DNA of 64,000 bases. Origin: Salvator merianae. Lineage: Eukaryota; Chordata; Lepidosauria; Squamata; Teiidae. The notes under the pieces are model-generated. The model saw only the letters and a program-made list of their open reading frames with translations, was not told the DNA's origin and searched no databases. A program made the position numbers and the translations under genes. This document shows, one piece after another, positions 1 to 10,366 of the stretch. Location: positions 40,448,197 through 40,512,196 of the forward strand of contig QVOM02000116.1 in assembly GCA_003586115.2 (NCBI GenBank). Direction: 5' to 3'. Numbering within the stretch: the first letter of the stretch is position 1; each line of letters starts with the position of its first letter.

Positions 1-616
1 AATCACGAATGCGAATTGCGAAGGTCCCTCAATTTTTCGAAGTATTTCGGGACCTTCGCAATTTGCCGAAGTCTCACCTCTGTAGGCTGTCAGCGCTGGC
101 GCTGACAGCCTAGGGTGAATCAGCCAGCCAGCAGCGAGTGGAAGTGCAGAAAATTCAACGGAAGGGAGGGATTCCCTTCCCGTTGATTTTCCTTCTCTTC
201 CCCTCACTGACTCACCCCCCCTAGGCTGTCAGCGCGAGCGCTGACAGCCTAGGGTGAATGAGGCAGCCAGCAGACATCGGAAGCAGATAAATCAAGGCGA
301 ACGGAAGACCTTTTCGCCTTGATTTCTCTGCTTCAGATGGCGCTCGCCTCTCTCTCATCCCCCCCCCCAGTCTGTCATCAGACTGACAGACTGGGGGGGG
401 GGGGATGAGAGAGAGGCGAGCGCCATCCGAAGCAGAGAAATTAAGGCAAAGGTTTTCCCTTCGCCTTGATTTATCTGCTTCCGTTCGCGGCGAAGATTTT
501 CGCCGCGAAAACGAAGGGCTTCATTTTCGTGCGTATTTTTTCGCATGAAAACGAAGCCTAGGAGCTTCGCAGTCCTGCGAAGCGAAAAGGGAAAAGTGCC
601 TTCGTGCACATCCCTA
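1..616 (+). mobile_element. hairpin-string hAT-type MITE, short form, 5' end outside window
   Basis: Non-autonomous DNA transposon with no coding capacity. The right end reads …GTGCACATCCCTA at 616, the same terminus as the complete copy at 28853-30291, and position 1 matches position 28942 of that copy, so about 89 bases lie outside the window. The body is a chain of hairpins: a CTAGGCTGTCAGCGC palindrome near 105, a second near 222-254, and a large one around 369 whose arms are a C-run and a G-run flanked by GATGGCGCTCGCC and its complement. This copy has only one such core, against six in the other two copies. CpG is far denser than in the flanks. Short open frames across it are artefacts of the repeat. 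Confidence 0.9.
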
Positions 617-624
617 ATAGAAAG

Positions 625-1691
625 TCCTAATTGTGTTAAGTGGAGTGCAGATTCAGGGTGTCTCCAGATCTTGAAGTTTCATCCCAGTATTTCTAGTTCT
701 TCCTTCTCGTGCAACTGAAAATAGGGCCGATCCCTCTGCAGTGTGGCAGCCCTTCAGATACTTGAAGACAGCTATCATGTCCCTTCTTAGGGCCTGTTTC
801 CACTGTACAGCCTAGAATGGTATAATAATGCAAGACTCCACAGCATGGTGGCCATTCATACCGCACGAGCTGGAACCAGTATGGAACGTGTCTCCAACCT
901 CATGTAGTATGGATGGCCAGTCCAACCACCATGACAATGGCTGCAGCAATGTCTGGTCATTTCCATGGTGATTGGAATGTGCTGCATGACTGCACAGCTG
1001 CAGCCATGTTTTGCCATCCACTCGTACCATTCACACCCGGAAGAGAGTATGAACACTGCTGACTGGGAGCAATCCAGGTGCGCTTCTGCATGCTGCAGTG
1101 GTACGCTGTGCAGAGGCACTTACCTGGTGGGTATCTGATCACTCACTATGGGTAAGATGCAAACAGGCCCTCAGTCTTCTCTTCTGCAGACTAAACATGT
1201 CTGACTCCTTCAGCCACACCTTGTAGGACATGCAGAACATTCATCATTTGGGCAGCCCTCCTTTGAATTTGCTACAGTTTCTCAATGTCTATTTAAAACT
1301 GGGGTGCCCAGTACTGGACCTAATGCTCTAGATGAGGTCTGACCAAGGTAGAAGAAAGAGGGATAATACGTTCTTGTGATCTAGACGCTGAGTACACCCA
1401 GGCCCTTTTCATACGTGATGTTGCTGAACCAGATTCCTCCCATTCTGGGTTGTTGGTTTTTTTCATTTTTCGTATTCAGATGTAGAACTTTACATTTCTC
1501 CCTGTTAAATGTCATTCTGTTAATTTCAGCCCACTGTTCATGCTTGTCTAGATCTTTTTGAATCCTCTCCCTCTTTTCCCTAATGTTGGCAACCCCTCCT
1601 AGCTAAGTGTTATCTGCAAATTTGATCAGCATCCTCTCATCCAGGTCATTTATAAAAATGTTGAACAGCACTGGGGCCAGGACAGAGCATT
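625..1691 (-). pseudogene. CR1-like LINE ORF2 (reverse transcriptase) relic, split by a MITE
   Basis: Read on the minus strand from 1691 this resembles the C-terminal half of a CR1 reverse transcriptase. It starts GPVLFNIFINDLDER, then has KFADN where active elements have FADD, then a stop, a KCKVLHL block and a VRPHLE block. These motifs are known for the CR1 clade. The active-site change, stops and frame breaks show it is dead. It is 5'-truncated at about 1691 and interrupted by the MITE at 790-1170. The left boundary, just after the MITE ending at 616, is approximate. Confidence 0.8.
790..1170. mobile_element. MITE family B (GGGCCTGTTT termini) inside CR1
   Basis: The ends are inverted repeats: GGGCCTGTTTCCAC on the left and GATGCAAACAGGCCC on the right. 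The flanks are TTA on the left and TCA on the right, compatible with a decayed 3-bp target duplication. Removing the element rejoins the CR1 sequence (…CCCTTCTTAG / TCTTCTCTTC…). Related copies are at 7669-8145, 20490-20850, 32225-32678, 57399-57440 and 61623-61957. A 3-bp TNA duplication would suggest PIF/Harbinger rather than hAT, but that is inference. No transposase is present. Confidence 0.75.
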
Positions 1692-2529
1692 GTAAAGCCA
1701 AGTTTTTTATTTTGGTTTGGTTTGGTTTTTTGCCCCTATTCACTCATTGCTTTTGAAAGGACAAAGTGTTTCACAAGATGGTTTCACTTGAATAGAAAAG
1801 AAAATTCTTAGCAAGTTGCAGATTTGGGGCCTTCAACACATGAGCTCCATGCTTGGTTACCATTTGAACCATATCTGCACTTTGTGGTCAGAAATGGTCA
1901 GCTCCCTTCCACCTGTCTACAGTTGTGGTGACCATGATGGGGGGTGGCGGAGATCATGATGCTAGAAAAGCAGTTTTAAAGCACTGCTTTAAAGAATGAA
2001 TACTTCCAGTGTAGTCATCTGTGTGCCTGTTGGCATTGGTGCCAACCTGAGTGCTCCCGGTTTGCACACTTGTACACCCCAGTGAGTGCACAAGGTAGGG
2101 CATCAGGTTGTCCAGTCAGAACAGACAGCTGGAGACTCAGGCAGGTTTTTGGAGCACCCACTATCAAAACAGAAGGCCATGGCATCAGAAATGATGAATG
2201 ACCAGAGTCCACACCCTGACCATGCTTTACAGGCTGCCTCTTTCCTGCCCTCCCACAAGGTATAAGAACTGTGGCTGCTCTTGGCTGGGAGAGAAAAGAC
2301 AATCTGGACTGTTTACTGCACCTGTGTGTTTGCTATCTTTGCCCCACTTTCCCACAAGGTATAAGTACTATGCTGCTTTTAGTCAAAAGGAAGAAGATGA
2401 CCTGGGCAAGCTTCTTATCTTTGCTTTTTATAACTGATCATCTGCTGCTATCTGTATTAACAGCTGCCAGGCTGTGTGAGGCATAGGAGAGATCCTGTAG
2501 AGTGCCTTTCATGGAATGAGAATCTTTTT
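1692..2529. other. unassigned sequence
   Basis: No gene, RNA or clear repeat recognised. It includes a T-rich stretch near 1705-1735 and two similar short segments ('cccacaaggtataag' near 2252 and 2352) that form a ~100-bp spaced direct repeat. Open frames here are short and have no familiar motif. Confidence 0.4.
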
Positions 2530-2690
2530 GCTTCTTTTTCCTTATTTCATTTGTATTTTGTAGCTTCTATGTAGTGGTGCGTTATTTTGTATTGTATTGG
2601 TTTCTGTTTGTTGTGAACTGTTTTGAGCAATTTCTTTGGAAAGGCAGTATACAAATAAAATGGAAATGAAAATAAAAATAGAAGCATAGA
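2530..2690 (+). repeat. LINE/SINE 3' tail (L2-like)
   Basis: The segment ends 'gtgaactgttttgagcaa…ggaaaggcagtatacaaataaaatgg'. This is the form of the squamate L2-type 3' tail ('gccttgagc…gggcggtatacaaataaa') followed by an A-rich end. It is a 5'-truncated, non-coding retroposon remnant. From 2686 to 2735 a 'cataga…ggaggtcatctactcc' segment looks like an antisense CR1 3' end. Confidence 0.55.
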
Positions 2691-2909
2691 ATAAATGAGT
2701 CAGGAGAGACTCTGGAGGTCATCTACTCCAAAGTTAGGTCCCTATCTTAAATGCCTCTACACAGGATAAACATTTAAATACATATTTTAAGTGGCCTGTA
2801 ATTGAGAAGATCTCTCCTACAGAAGATATCCTCAGCAGACTAGATGTTCCTTTAAGGGCTAAATATATGTATGAGTAACTAAGCAGTCAAGATAGTCTAA
2901 CATGATGCC

Positions 2910-3080
2910 CACAATACTATGTTCACATGAAGTAGAAAAAGGCACCTCTGAAGCAGTTTGGAGGTGTCTTAGAGATAGCTCACAGGCTAGAAAAGGTAGA
3001 ATAGAAATGGAATTAGAACATGAGGGTCACATGCTACCATCGCGAAAGTGCTTTTGAGCTGCTTTTTTGTTATGGCCAAG
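2910..3080. mobile_element. MITE family E, degraded
   Basis: It begins 'atgttcacatgaagtagaaaaaggcacctctgaagcag' and ends '…gcttttgagctgcttttttgttatgg', matching the interior and ends of the better copy at 3410-3623 (for example 'gcacatgctacc', 'gagctgctttttt'). The termini are worn and the exact limits are uncertain. Confidence 0.5.
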
Positions 3081-3149
3081 ATGCCCAGAGGGAGAAAAGG
3101 ACAGAGCTCCAGAATTGTTAATAGTTCTCACCAAGAGGAAAATTCAGCA

Positions 3150-3409
3150 AATGCAGATCATCATAAGAACTTATGAAATGCTCAGAGTGGCCAATTGGTT
3201 GCACAGGTAACATAAACACGTGTCTTGTTCACAGTCTCCCAGGATCTGCCTTTAGAGGCATATTGCCACTTGTACAAGAGGCAGTCACACAGGCATGAAA
3301 GCTAATAGCATTGCTGGCTCTATCTACCATGAATTTTCCCAAATCCTTTTTGAAACCATCCAGGTTGAGGGTCAAAACCACATCTCCTAGTGAATTCCAT
3401 AGTTACTGT
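3150..3409 (-). repeat. CR1/L3-type LINE 3' end, antisense
   Basis: The order 'cataagaac … ggccaattggttgcacagg … tctcccagga … ggcatattgcc … accatgaattt…ccaaatcctttttgaaaccatccagg…gaattccatagtt' is the antisense of the CR1/L3-type 3' UTR and ORF2 end seen in sense at 4268-4681. It is an old, non-coding, 5'-truncated insertion. A family E MITE abuts its right side at 3410. Confidence 0.75.
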
Positions 3410-3623
3410 GGCTGTGTTCACATGTAGCAAAAAGAAGAATCTCTGAAGCAGCTTAGAGATGGTTCACAGGTGGGACCATTCACATGGCAATCTGTCCCTA
3501 TTGCCTCGCATAAACATTCTAGGCTGGAAAAAGTGAATTAGAAATAGGATGACAACATGAGTGCCACATGCTATCCTCTCCAAGATGTTTATGAGCTGCT
3601 TTTTGGTGCTTGTGAACACAGCC
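3410..3623. mobile_element. MITE family E (GGCTGTGTTCACA termini)
   Basis: The ends are inverted repeats: GGCTGTGTTCACATGTAGC at the left and GGTGCTTGTGAACACAGCC at the right. The 214-bp body is non-coding. Relatives lie at 2910-3080, 28690-28785 and 31425-31673. No clear target duplication was found, so the superfamily is unknown. Confidence 0.65.
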
Positions 3624-3780
3624 TCAGAATGTGTCCTAAAGCACCGGAGCTCAGCTTCCTATTCAGTTCTATAATCAGGAAAGAGCCACTGCTTCTCAGC
3701 CCTAACCTATTTCATGGAAGAAATAGGACATTTGTTCCCTGCCTTGAAAGCATTTTAGGAGTAAGAGAATCAAAATACAA

Positions 3781-3842
3781 ATAAAATTTTTTTTTAAAAT
3801 ATTTTATTTAAAAAAATAAAAAGAAAGAAAGAAAGAAGGAAA
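3781..3842. repeat. A/T-rich low-complexity with short (GAAA)n
   Basis: Runs of T and A lead into GAAAGAAAGAAAGAAAG. This is simple sequence with no further signal. Confidence 0.85.
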
Positions 3843-4267
3843 GAGTCAGGAGTTTGGGACTCTCTCCCACCAGCCTGAGTTGGACAGAAGTATTTTATAT
3901 ATTCACAAGTGATTTTTTCAGTATTGTAATAAATATTATTTACCGGGGATGCAGAAGGAATGAAATGGATGCTGTTTAAACACCTGCACTCCTGAGATGT
4001 TCTTGCACATTTCTACATCCTGTTCAGTTTATATATTCTTAAATAAGCTGATATCACACCCAGAAAAAAGTGCTTCTAAGGATCCTATGTAGTTGCACCA
4101 CAAGAACAAGTCAATGGCTGCCTCTCATGTTTGTTATTGATTAAAGTTGTATGGAACATTAAATATTTACATGGATATTGCCGTACAGTGTCCTTGGTAG
4201 AAGAAGTCACATCCATGCCAATGTAAAACAATGAAGTCACTTAAGCACATTTTTTACTAACCTCTTT
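3843..4267. other. unassigned sequence
   Basis: AT-rich sequence with no gene or repeat I recognise. Confidence 0.4.
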
Positions 4268-4681
4268 TCCAGAATCTATAATAATAATGAAGGGCCACTC
4301 TATGAAGCTGATAGACAGCAGAATTTGTATAAGAGGAAGTATTTTTTTCACCCAGAAAGTAATTGATCAATGGAATGTATTACCTGAGGAGGTGGTAATG
4401 GCCATTAGCCTGAACGGCTTCAAAAAACAGTTAGACAAATTCATGGAGGTCAGGTGTAACAATGGCCACTAGAATGGATACCTGCATACCATGTCCAGGT
4501 TAGAGAGACAGGCAGGATGCCTCTAAAGGCCACTTGTTGGAAGTTGAGAGCAGGTGAGAGCTTCACTTTCATCTTCTACTTGAGAATGTCCATAGCAAGA
4601 GCCAGGCCACCATGCACGATGATATGCTGAACTGGTTGGGCCATGGCCTGTTCTAGCAGAACTTCTCTTATGTTCTTATGT
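4268..4681 (+). pseudogene. CR1/L3-type LINE: end of ORF2 plus 3' UTR
   Basis: The frame from about 4287 reads …FFTQKVIDQWNVLPEEVV…LNGFKKQLDKFME, the typical C-terminal end of CR1-clade ORF2 (…V-x2-WN-x-LPEEVV…F+x2LD). A 3' UTR follows, ending 'ggccatggcctgttctagcagaacttctc' and TTATGTTCTTATG. The upstream part is missing, as is normal for 5'-truncated LINEs. It is a good local reference for the interrupted copies at 28786-30480, 59010-59620 and 61480-62078. Confidence 0.85.
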
Positions 4682-6121
4682 AAGGCCAAATGGAAAACTG
4701 CTTATTTTAAAGTTCTCCAGTGCAATAATCTTAGCCTCTTCTACTTCCAAATCCCTGTGGACTCTTCACCTTAACATAGCTCTGCTAAGAGTGAGTCTAG
4801 GCTATTAACTAAATTATCAACATTTACATTACAAACATTAACTAATTAAACAACATTTCTCCCTTCATAGGTTCCATGTACATCATTAGTAAACTTTAGA
4901 AGGGGGGAAAAGATCTCCAGGGTACATATCACCTTAGCCTCCCAGTCAGTCATTCCAACAATGCATACATTTGTCTCTCGCCATCCTACAAGTGTATAAA
5001 AAATTGCAGGTGGTGTCTCAGGGCACTTGCGAGATGATTCTCTAATCCCCTCAAGCTTTGGATGCTTATCGGAACACTTACAAGGCAGTTACTGTCGTAA
5101 TGTCCTTAATGAATTTCCACCTTGCACTTCTCCTTATGTTTCTCCCCTCCTCTCTTTCTGGCATCTTAATTGACAGATTCCTAGGAGTTGTTTATAGCTG
5201 ATACAGTGATATAATGCAAGTCACATGGAGTTAAATTAGCATGTTGTAGACAAACTGGGGAAGCTATTATAATTTCTCTAACTTACCTCACATGCTTACA
5301 AATAAAAAAAAGAGCTCTTTGGACTGCAAATTTTGCAGGGTTTTGTACTGGAAGCTTGTCCTCACATTTAAACTCTCTCTGAACCATGTTATAATCTACT
5401 GAGGATGAAAATAGAGTTGGATGAGAATAAAAGGCAAAGTTCTGATGGTCCCTCCAGCCGCTTCTGCCATTTTTCTGCCCATGCTCCTCTAAATAATAAT
5501 TTGGGGAAGCATCCACACATGGGAGCTGTAGAGTGATACCCAGCTGGCACAGAAGTGGGCTGTCCAAATACCTGGATGCCCCTATGGTGATACATTTACA
5601 AGCCCCTTCCTTCGACTGGCTCCTGGACTCCTAGGGAGGCACCTTACCTAAAGGGAGCAATGTCCCCTTAAGGGCAGATGTCAACCCATAAAGTGCCGCC
5701 TCCCTCTATGTGTAGAGAAACAAAGAAGGGAAGCACATTACCAGACCAGTTTCTGGCTAGCTTGCAGTCAGGTTGGGTTGAAAATGGCTGACGTCCTGGG
5801 CCATTTTTGGTCCAGGGTGAAAGCAGCCCAGTCAGAAACCCTGCCTCATTCCATATCTGTGAAGCTTTGTGGCAGCAGTGCATGTGGTGGTTGACACGCC
5901 TCTTCACACTCTTTGGGGTGCTTCACACATGCTTTGTGAACATTGCTCTCTCACCCAGCTGCATCCTACCCTCATGTGGATGCAGCCACGGACTCTTAAA
6001 ATGAAAGAGTGAGGGAAGGCCTTGCTGTTTCTGTATGGGTCTGAGGCATAGCCGAATGTGACCTGGGTTGGTGCATTCAGGACTGAACTTTGTGGTTTCT
6101 AGTACTTCTGAAGCGGGACAA
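4682..6121. other. unassigned sequence
   Basis: No gene found. The open frames near 5283-5595 and 5668-5907 overlap on both strands, lack family motifs and look random. GC content rises from about 5430 to 6120, which may be decayed MITE material leading into the element at 6122. Confidence 0.4.
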
Positions 6122-6622
6122 GGGCCCTTTCTGCATGGACCCTTAGTTCGGATTAAGGGCCTAGACCTCATACATCTGCATATTAATACAGATCTGTGAA
6201 GCCATGTCCCTGCTGATCCACTCTGCTTGCATTAAACAGAGTGTGATCCTGATTTGGGAAGCCTTAATCAGGATCACTGATAGACCTGTTTAATCGGGTC
6301 TGCTAGCATGACCAGCTACCCTGATCCAGAACACAGGAGGCATGTAGAAGACATGGCTCCTGTGTTCAGGACTACCAGGGGATGCAGTTCAGTGGCACGC
6401 TGCCATAACATGTCCCCCAGAAGCATTGAGACTAGGAACTTTTGTTCCTAGCCCTTGGAGGCATGGGTGTGCAGCCACAAAACTCACATGAGCTGGTATG
6501 GGTCAGTGCAATCATGTAGACCATGCTGATCCCACTCACACCTTCCCTGGGTCAGAATCAGTGAGCCTGACTAATCCAGGTCCACTGATTCCAACTGAAG
6601 GCAGGTAAGTGCAGAAAGAGCC
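6122..6622. mobile_element. MITE family C (GGGCCCTTTCTGCA termini)
   Basis: The termini are inverted: GGGCCCTTTCTGCA at the left and GTGCAGAAAGAGCC at the right. Internally, 'gatcctgattt…aatcaggatcac' forms a hairpin. The body shares segments with copies at 28142-28682, 56702-57168 and 63480-63840, such as 'agacctgtttaa…ggtct' and '…ggggatgcagttcagtggcacg'. It does not code for protein. The flanking triplets do not match, so no target duplication is supported. Confidence 0.7.
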
Positions 6623-7668
6623 ATTTATTGTGGTAGATTTTCTGGTTGTCATAGATGGAGAAACCTTAACTGCTGTGGACCAAACCAACTGTATTTGCCT
6701 GATAATTGGTCCAATATTATCATGGTAGACTGGACTTTTAATCAATTTCCATAGGGTGAAAACACAAAGAGATCACAGCATAAAAAATGAACTTTAGCTT
6801 CCTTGCTCTTTCACATTCCAAGATCATAGAGAAAAACAGAGGGGGATTGTTGAAGGATTTAAAAAGAAAAAAGAAAAGAAAAGAACAATCCAGTCTGGCA
6901 AACTGACATTATAGCTAGATTAATTAGAGTTTCAGTAGTGTACCTACTGCCGAGCTGTTGACAGAATGGGATTTAGCCAAAATCACCGGATCCAATTAGA
7001 CCCAGGGGTCCGTAAGTTGAGCACTTGCAAAGTACAAATTATTGGTGATGTGTCTAACTACTGATTGACAGAGGAAAGTGGTACACACGTGTTTTCCATA
7101 CCACCTCAGGGTAATGCTCTTCCAGGGACTCTGAGACATTTCAGGAATGCCACTGGGATGTGGGAGGGCTTTTAGATCAGCTTTCATTTTGCCTCTCTGA
7201 TTTTGCTTCATTGGATTCCAAAAAAGCAATCTTCCACACAGCTCGTGGAACATATTTTAGCCCCAAACTTCACAAAAGAAGTGATCATAAACCAAGCTTA
7301 AGGATTTTATGATTTCCCCCTTATTTCTCTGGAACTCCATTAAAAAAAAAGGTCTGCTTTCTAATACCAGATGTTCAAGGAGGAAAAATAAAAGAGAATG
7401 ACACACACACACACACACGGCCCCTCTTATGATCTATCCAGAAGCGTAATAGTTGCTGCTGGAAGTGGAAGATGCTAGGAGAAAGAGGGTTCCTGATCAG
7501 GCCTAGCATGTTAGAAGTTCTTAAGGAAAATTTCTTCCAATTTAAAATTTACAGTCGGAGGATGTAGTGGTAATGCCTGCAGCAGTCTCATATTTAAAAG
7601 AATATTTAGCCAAAGCAACCAAGAATTCTATTCAGGGAAACAAGCCAAAATAGGGAAAAACAAGGGGC
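6623..7668. other. unassigned sequence with a short (AC)n
   Basis: No gene recognised. It contains an A-rich purine stretch near 6860-6890 and an (AC)9 run at 7401-7418. Confidence 0.45.
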
Positions 7669-8145
7669 CTGTTTGCACTTGCTACTAGCAAACATCAAGG
7701 ATGTAGTGCAGATTGTGGATGCTAGTCAAGTGCATCCACACCTTGTAGAGGCCTGAGTGGCCAGGTATGGACTGCATTAGTGCTCCACAACCTTACCAGG
7801 AGCTGATAGTCACCTACTGGTAAGATGCGTTTGCACCTACCTGGTAATGAAGCACCAGGAAGGTGCAACACAGTCATCATGCATGTGCGATCAGGCAATT
7901 GGGCCTGATCAGGCCGTGCGATGCCCATCAGGCCCACACCTGATCTTCGCCGTGGCAGTGGCTGGAGGCTTTCTGCCTGCTGCCATGGCAAGGATGGGGC
8001 ATGGCTACCGGCATTCACACTGCAAATGCCAGTAGCCAGCTTCTTGTGTAGTTTCTGGCCATGCAGTGCAGCCACTGTCCTCGCTGCGTGGTAAATTACC
8101 ATGATAGGGCAGACTAATTAGTCTGCTCTATCATAGTAAGTGTGA
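7669..8145. mobile_element. MITE family B, long copy
   Basis: The left end GGGCCTGTTTGCACTTGCTA pairs with the right end …TAGTAAGTGTGAAAATGCCC. The interior has the family's 'gatgctagtcaagtgcatccacaccttgtagaggcc' block, also seen at 20520-20570. GC-rich within AT-rich flanks. The 126-residue open frame on the minus strand (7722-8102) lies wholly inside the MITE and has no protein motif, so it is not a gene. Confidence 0.7.
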
Positions 8146-8194
8146 AAATGCCCATATACTAAAAGCTTTTAGTTTAGTTCAGGTCATCGTATTT

Positions 8195-8400
8195 ATGCAT
8201 TTATATCCCACCTCACTTCCAAAAGCACGAGGCAGTGAATATATTTCTCATCTATTCTACTTTATCCTCCCAACAACCCTTTGAGGTAGGTTAGACTGAG
8301 AGACAGCAATGGTTCCAAAATCACTCAGTCAGCTTCCATGGTCAAGTGGGACTCTGGATATAAGCCTCCTAGTCAAAACCCCATGCCGGTTTGTAATTTT
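8195..8400 (-). repeat. tRNA-derived SINE, antisense
   Basis: Contains 'atttatatcccacctcac', 'ttatcctcccaacaaccctttgaggtaggtta', 'gagagacagcaatggttccaaaatcactcag' and 'cttccatggtcaagtgggactctgg'. This is the antisense of a widespread amniote tRNA-derived SINE body. The head bearing the RNA polymerase III boxes is degraded near 8370-8400. Confidence 0.7.
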
Positions 8401-8876
8401 TTGCTAGATTCATTTGCAAGGTTGGAGTATGAGCTCAGATGGAGTCACATGGCCTGTCCATGACCATTAGCCATGATATGTAATTGAACTGCAGGGCCTG
8501 GAGGCCATATAGCAATGGCTGATTCTTGTTTGCTTCAGATGACTGGAGAAGATCACTCTCTTTGCTGTCTTGATTCTGGGCTTCTTGGCAACCTCTGTCT
8601 TATTAGGTAGAAGTCAAGGATTCCCTTGATCTAAGCTTGACTAGCGTTGTGCTGAACTTGCATTTGTTGAACACGAATGGGTGACATCGTTTCACATGGA
8701 CAGAGAGCCTCAGCGCATGTTCCCTTATGTGCAGTGTAGGTCTGTCAATGAAGGGGGCTATAATGGCAGCAACAATATGAGGAGCAAGCAGGTAAGCTCC
8801 CTGCATTGCAGGTTTTGTCGTGTGTGTAAGCAAATGGAGCCAGATAGAGCCAGGATTGTTAGAGAAAGCACCTAAC

Positions 8877-9475
8877 TAGAGATCTGCACTAACTAAAATT
8901 TGTTGGTTCAGTTCAAATCAAACTGAACTTCATTGAGTTCAGTTCAGTCTAGAACCAGGTAATACAAGCTCAACCCAGTTTGAATTGCACCTTGAAATGT
9001 TCACAGACTGTTCAATCATTTTTTAAAAAAGAAAAAATATAATACACTGAAAAGGTTTTATGTAAAGGGCCAGACGGGGCTCAAATCCAGTTTGAATCAA
9101 ACTGGGTGCATCCACAGGGCCATAGCTGGGGTGGGGGACAGAGGGGGGGACAGGGGGGCAGAGGGGGGCAGCCTCCCCAATTCCCCCCCCCCAGAAAGCT
9201 TTCCTATATATTTTTTTCTATTATACTAATGCAGAATTGTTGCAGAAAAAAATATGACATATTACTTATTCACCCCAAAATTTGTGATCCCCCCATTTAT
9301 ATGGAGCTGGCTACAGGCCTGTACATCAACCCATTCAATTGAACACCCCCTGGTTCAGTTCAAATCAAACCAGCTCCGCTCAAACAGAAGGGTGGTTCAT
9401 TTTGACTTGGCCTCTGTGAAACCAACCAGTTCAATTTGAACTGGATCAAACCCAAACTGAATTTGTGTATCTCTG
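8877..9475. mobile_element. middle hAT-type MITE (family F) of the nest
   Basis: Starts TAGAGATCTGCAC and ends GTGTATCTCTG. The flanks CACCTAAC (8869-8876) and CACCTACT (9476-9483) agree in their first six bases, a decayed 8-bp duplication. The interior is rich in 'ggttcagttcaaatcaaac'-type inverted motifs and matches the intact copy at 51571-51920. It is interrupted by a third element at 9115-9321. No coding capacity. Confidence 0.85.
9115..9321. mobile_element. inner hAT-type MITE of the nest, G-rich
   Basis: The ends CAGGGCCATAGCTGG and AGCTGGCTACAGGCCTG form a decayed inverted repeat of the CAGGG hAT type. The flanks TGCATCCA (9107-9114) and TACATCAA (9322-9329) match at six of eight bases. 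The copy of the host element at 51571-51920 runs straight through this site. G-runs of five or more (9128-9168), followed by a C-run at 9183-9192, could form a G-quadruplex. Confidence 0.78.
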
Positions 9476-9549
9476 CACCTACTAGTCCTTGGCTTCTAAA
9501 TCCAATTTGTGTTCAACAAATATGAGTCTGGCACATCCCTAAGCTTGAC

Positions 9550-9684
9550 TCCTGGTAACTACTTGTGATGGAAGTGATTTATCACTGCCTTCTTCCAGGG
9601 AGATGCTGGGGTTCGAACTTGCAAGTTTCTGCATGCAAAGCAGTCGCTATATCACCACTTCCACTTGGTCTGACTATGATTAGA
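9550..9684 (-). repeat. tRNA-derived SINE fragment, antisense
   Basis: The antisense of 'gtggtgatatagcgactgctttgcatgcag…aagttcgaacccc' reads as a tRNA-like head with a B-box-like GTTCGAAC. It is followed (leftward) by a body with 'cttccagggagatgctgg'. A similar antisense copy is at 15165-15370. Confidence 0.6.
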
Positions 9685-10366
9685 AATCAAGCAGCAGAGA
9701 TGATGACCTAATCAGCCAATCCTTACATTCTTAACATGCTGCTTGATAACAGTCAGATATAGATGTGGCTGCCCAGAAACAGTCTATGCAAAAGAGTCTG
9801 TTGATAATTATACTGGAAGCTGCAACTAAATTTGTTTTCTGTTCTCAGTTTAAAAGCTTCCATAGCAAGGTGGCTGCATTATATGGGCACTGTTGGCAGT
9901 TTGTGGGTATTCTCCTCAATCCTTTTTCCCATGCTATCCAGGGAAGACAAATATGAATGCACCCTAACCCTATGCCTTACTACTACTTTTTATGATGCTG
10001 ATTCTTATGTTAGGCATACTGTCAGCATCCTGGATGTATCCACTGCACTTCCAACTTTGTCTGTCTCAAAATCTCAATCATGCCTGCTAGCATTTCTCAC
10101 AGATCCTGCTTTCTGTCTTTGTGGTGGTTGACTCTGGTATGCAGATATAGAGTCTGAGAAACTGCTCATTGTTTGGGGAACCTTATAGTACGGGAACCAA
10201 TTGGTTATGGAAACAATGATGAACAGGTGGGAATGGACGTTTCATATATACTCAGGGTACAGTTTGACTTTTGTATTCTGTTCTCTATTAAAGCTGAATA
10301 GCATGCAGAAGATTATCTCTGCCTGTGTCTCCTGAATGAGGCCTGAACTGGTGATTCTGATACATA
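9685..10366. other. unassigned sequence
   Basis: No gene recognised. The 99-residue open frame at 9832-10131 has no motif, splice context or conservation signal that I can name. Confidence 0.4.

Larger units (their letters stand above)
8642..9541. mobile_element. outer hAT-type MITE (family G) of a three-layer nest
   Basis: The left end TAGCGTTGTGCTGAAC and the right end GTCTGGCACATCCCTA are decayed inverted repeats that continue inward as 'catttgttgaacacgaat' and 'atttgtgttcaacaaat'. Both sides carry a perfect 8-bp duplication, AGCTTGAC, at 8634-8641 and 9542-9549. An 8-bp duplication with TAGGGATGTGC-like termini is characteristic of the hAT superfamily. Without the inner insertion the element is about 293 bp and non-coding. 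Confidence 0.88.

Noticed and set aside
7722..8102. 126-residue minus-strand frame
   Set aside because: Entirely within a family B MITE, with no domain and an overlapping frame on the other strand.
8642..9541. Single composite hAT element
   Set aside because: Three different termini pairs with their own 8-bp flanks, and an uninterrupted copy of the middle layer at 51571-51920, favour serial insertion.
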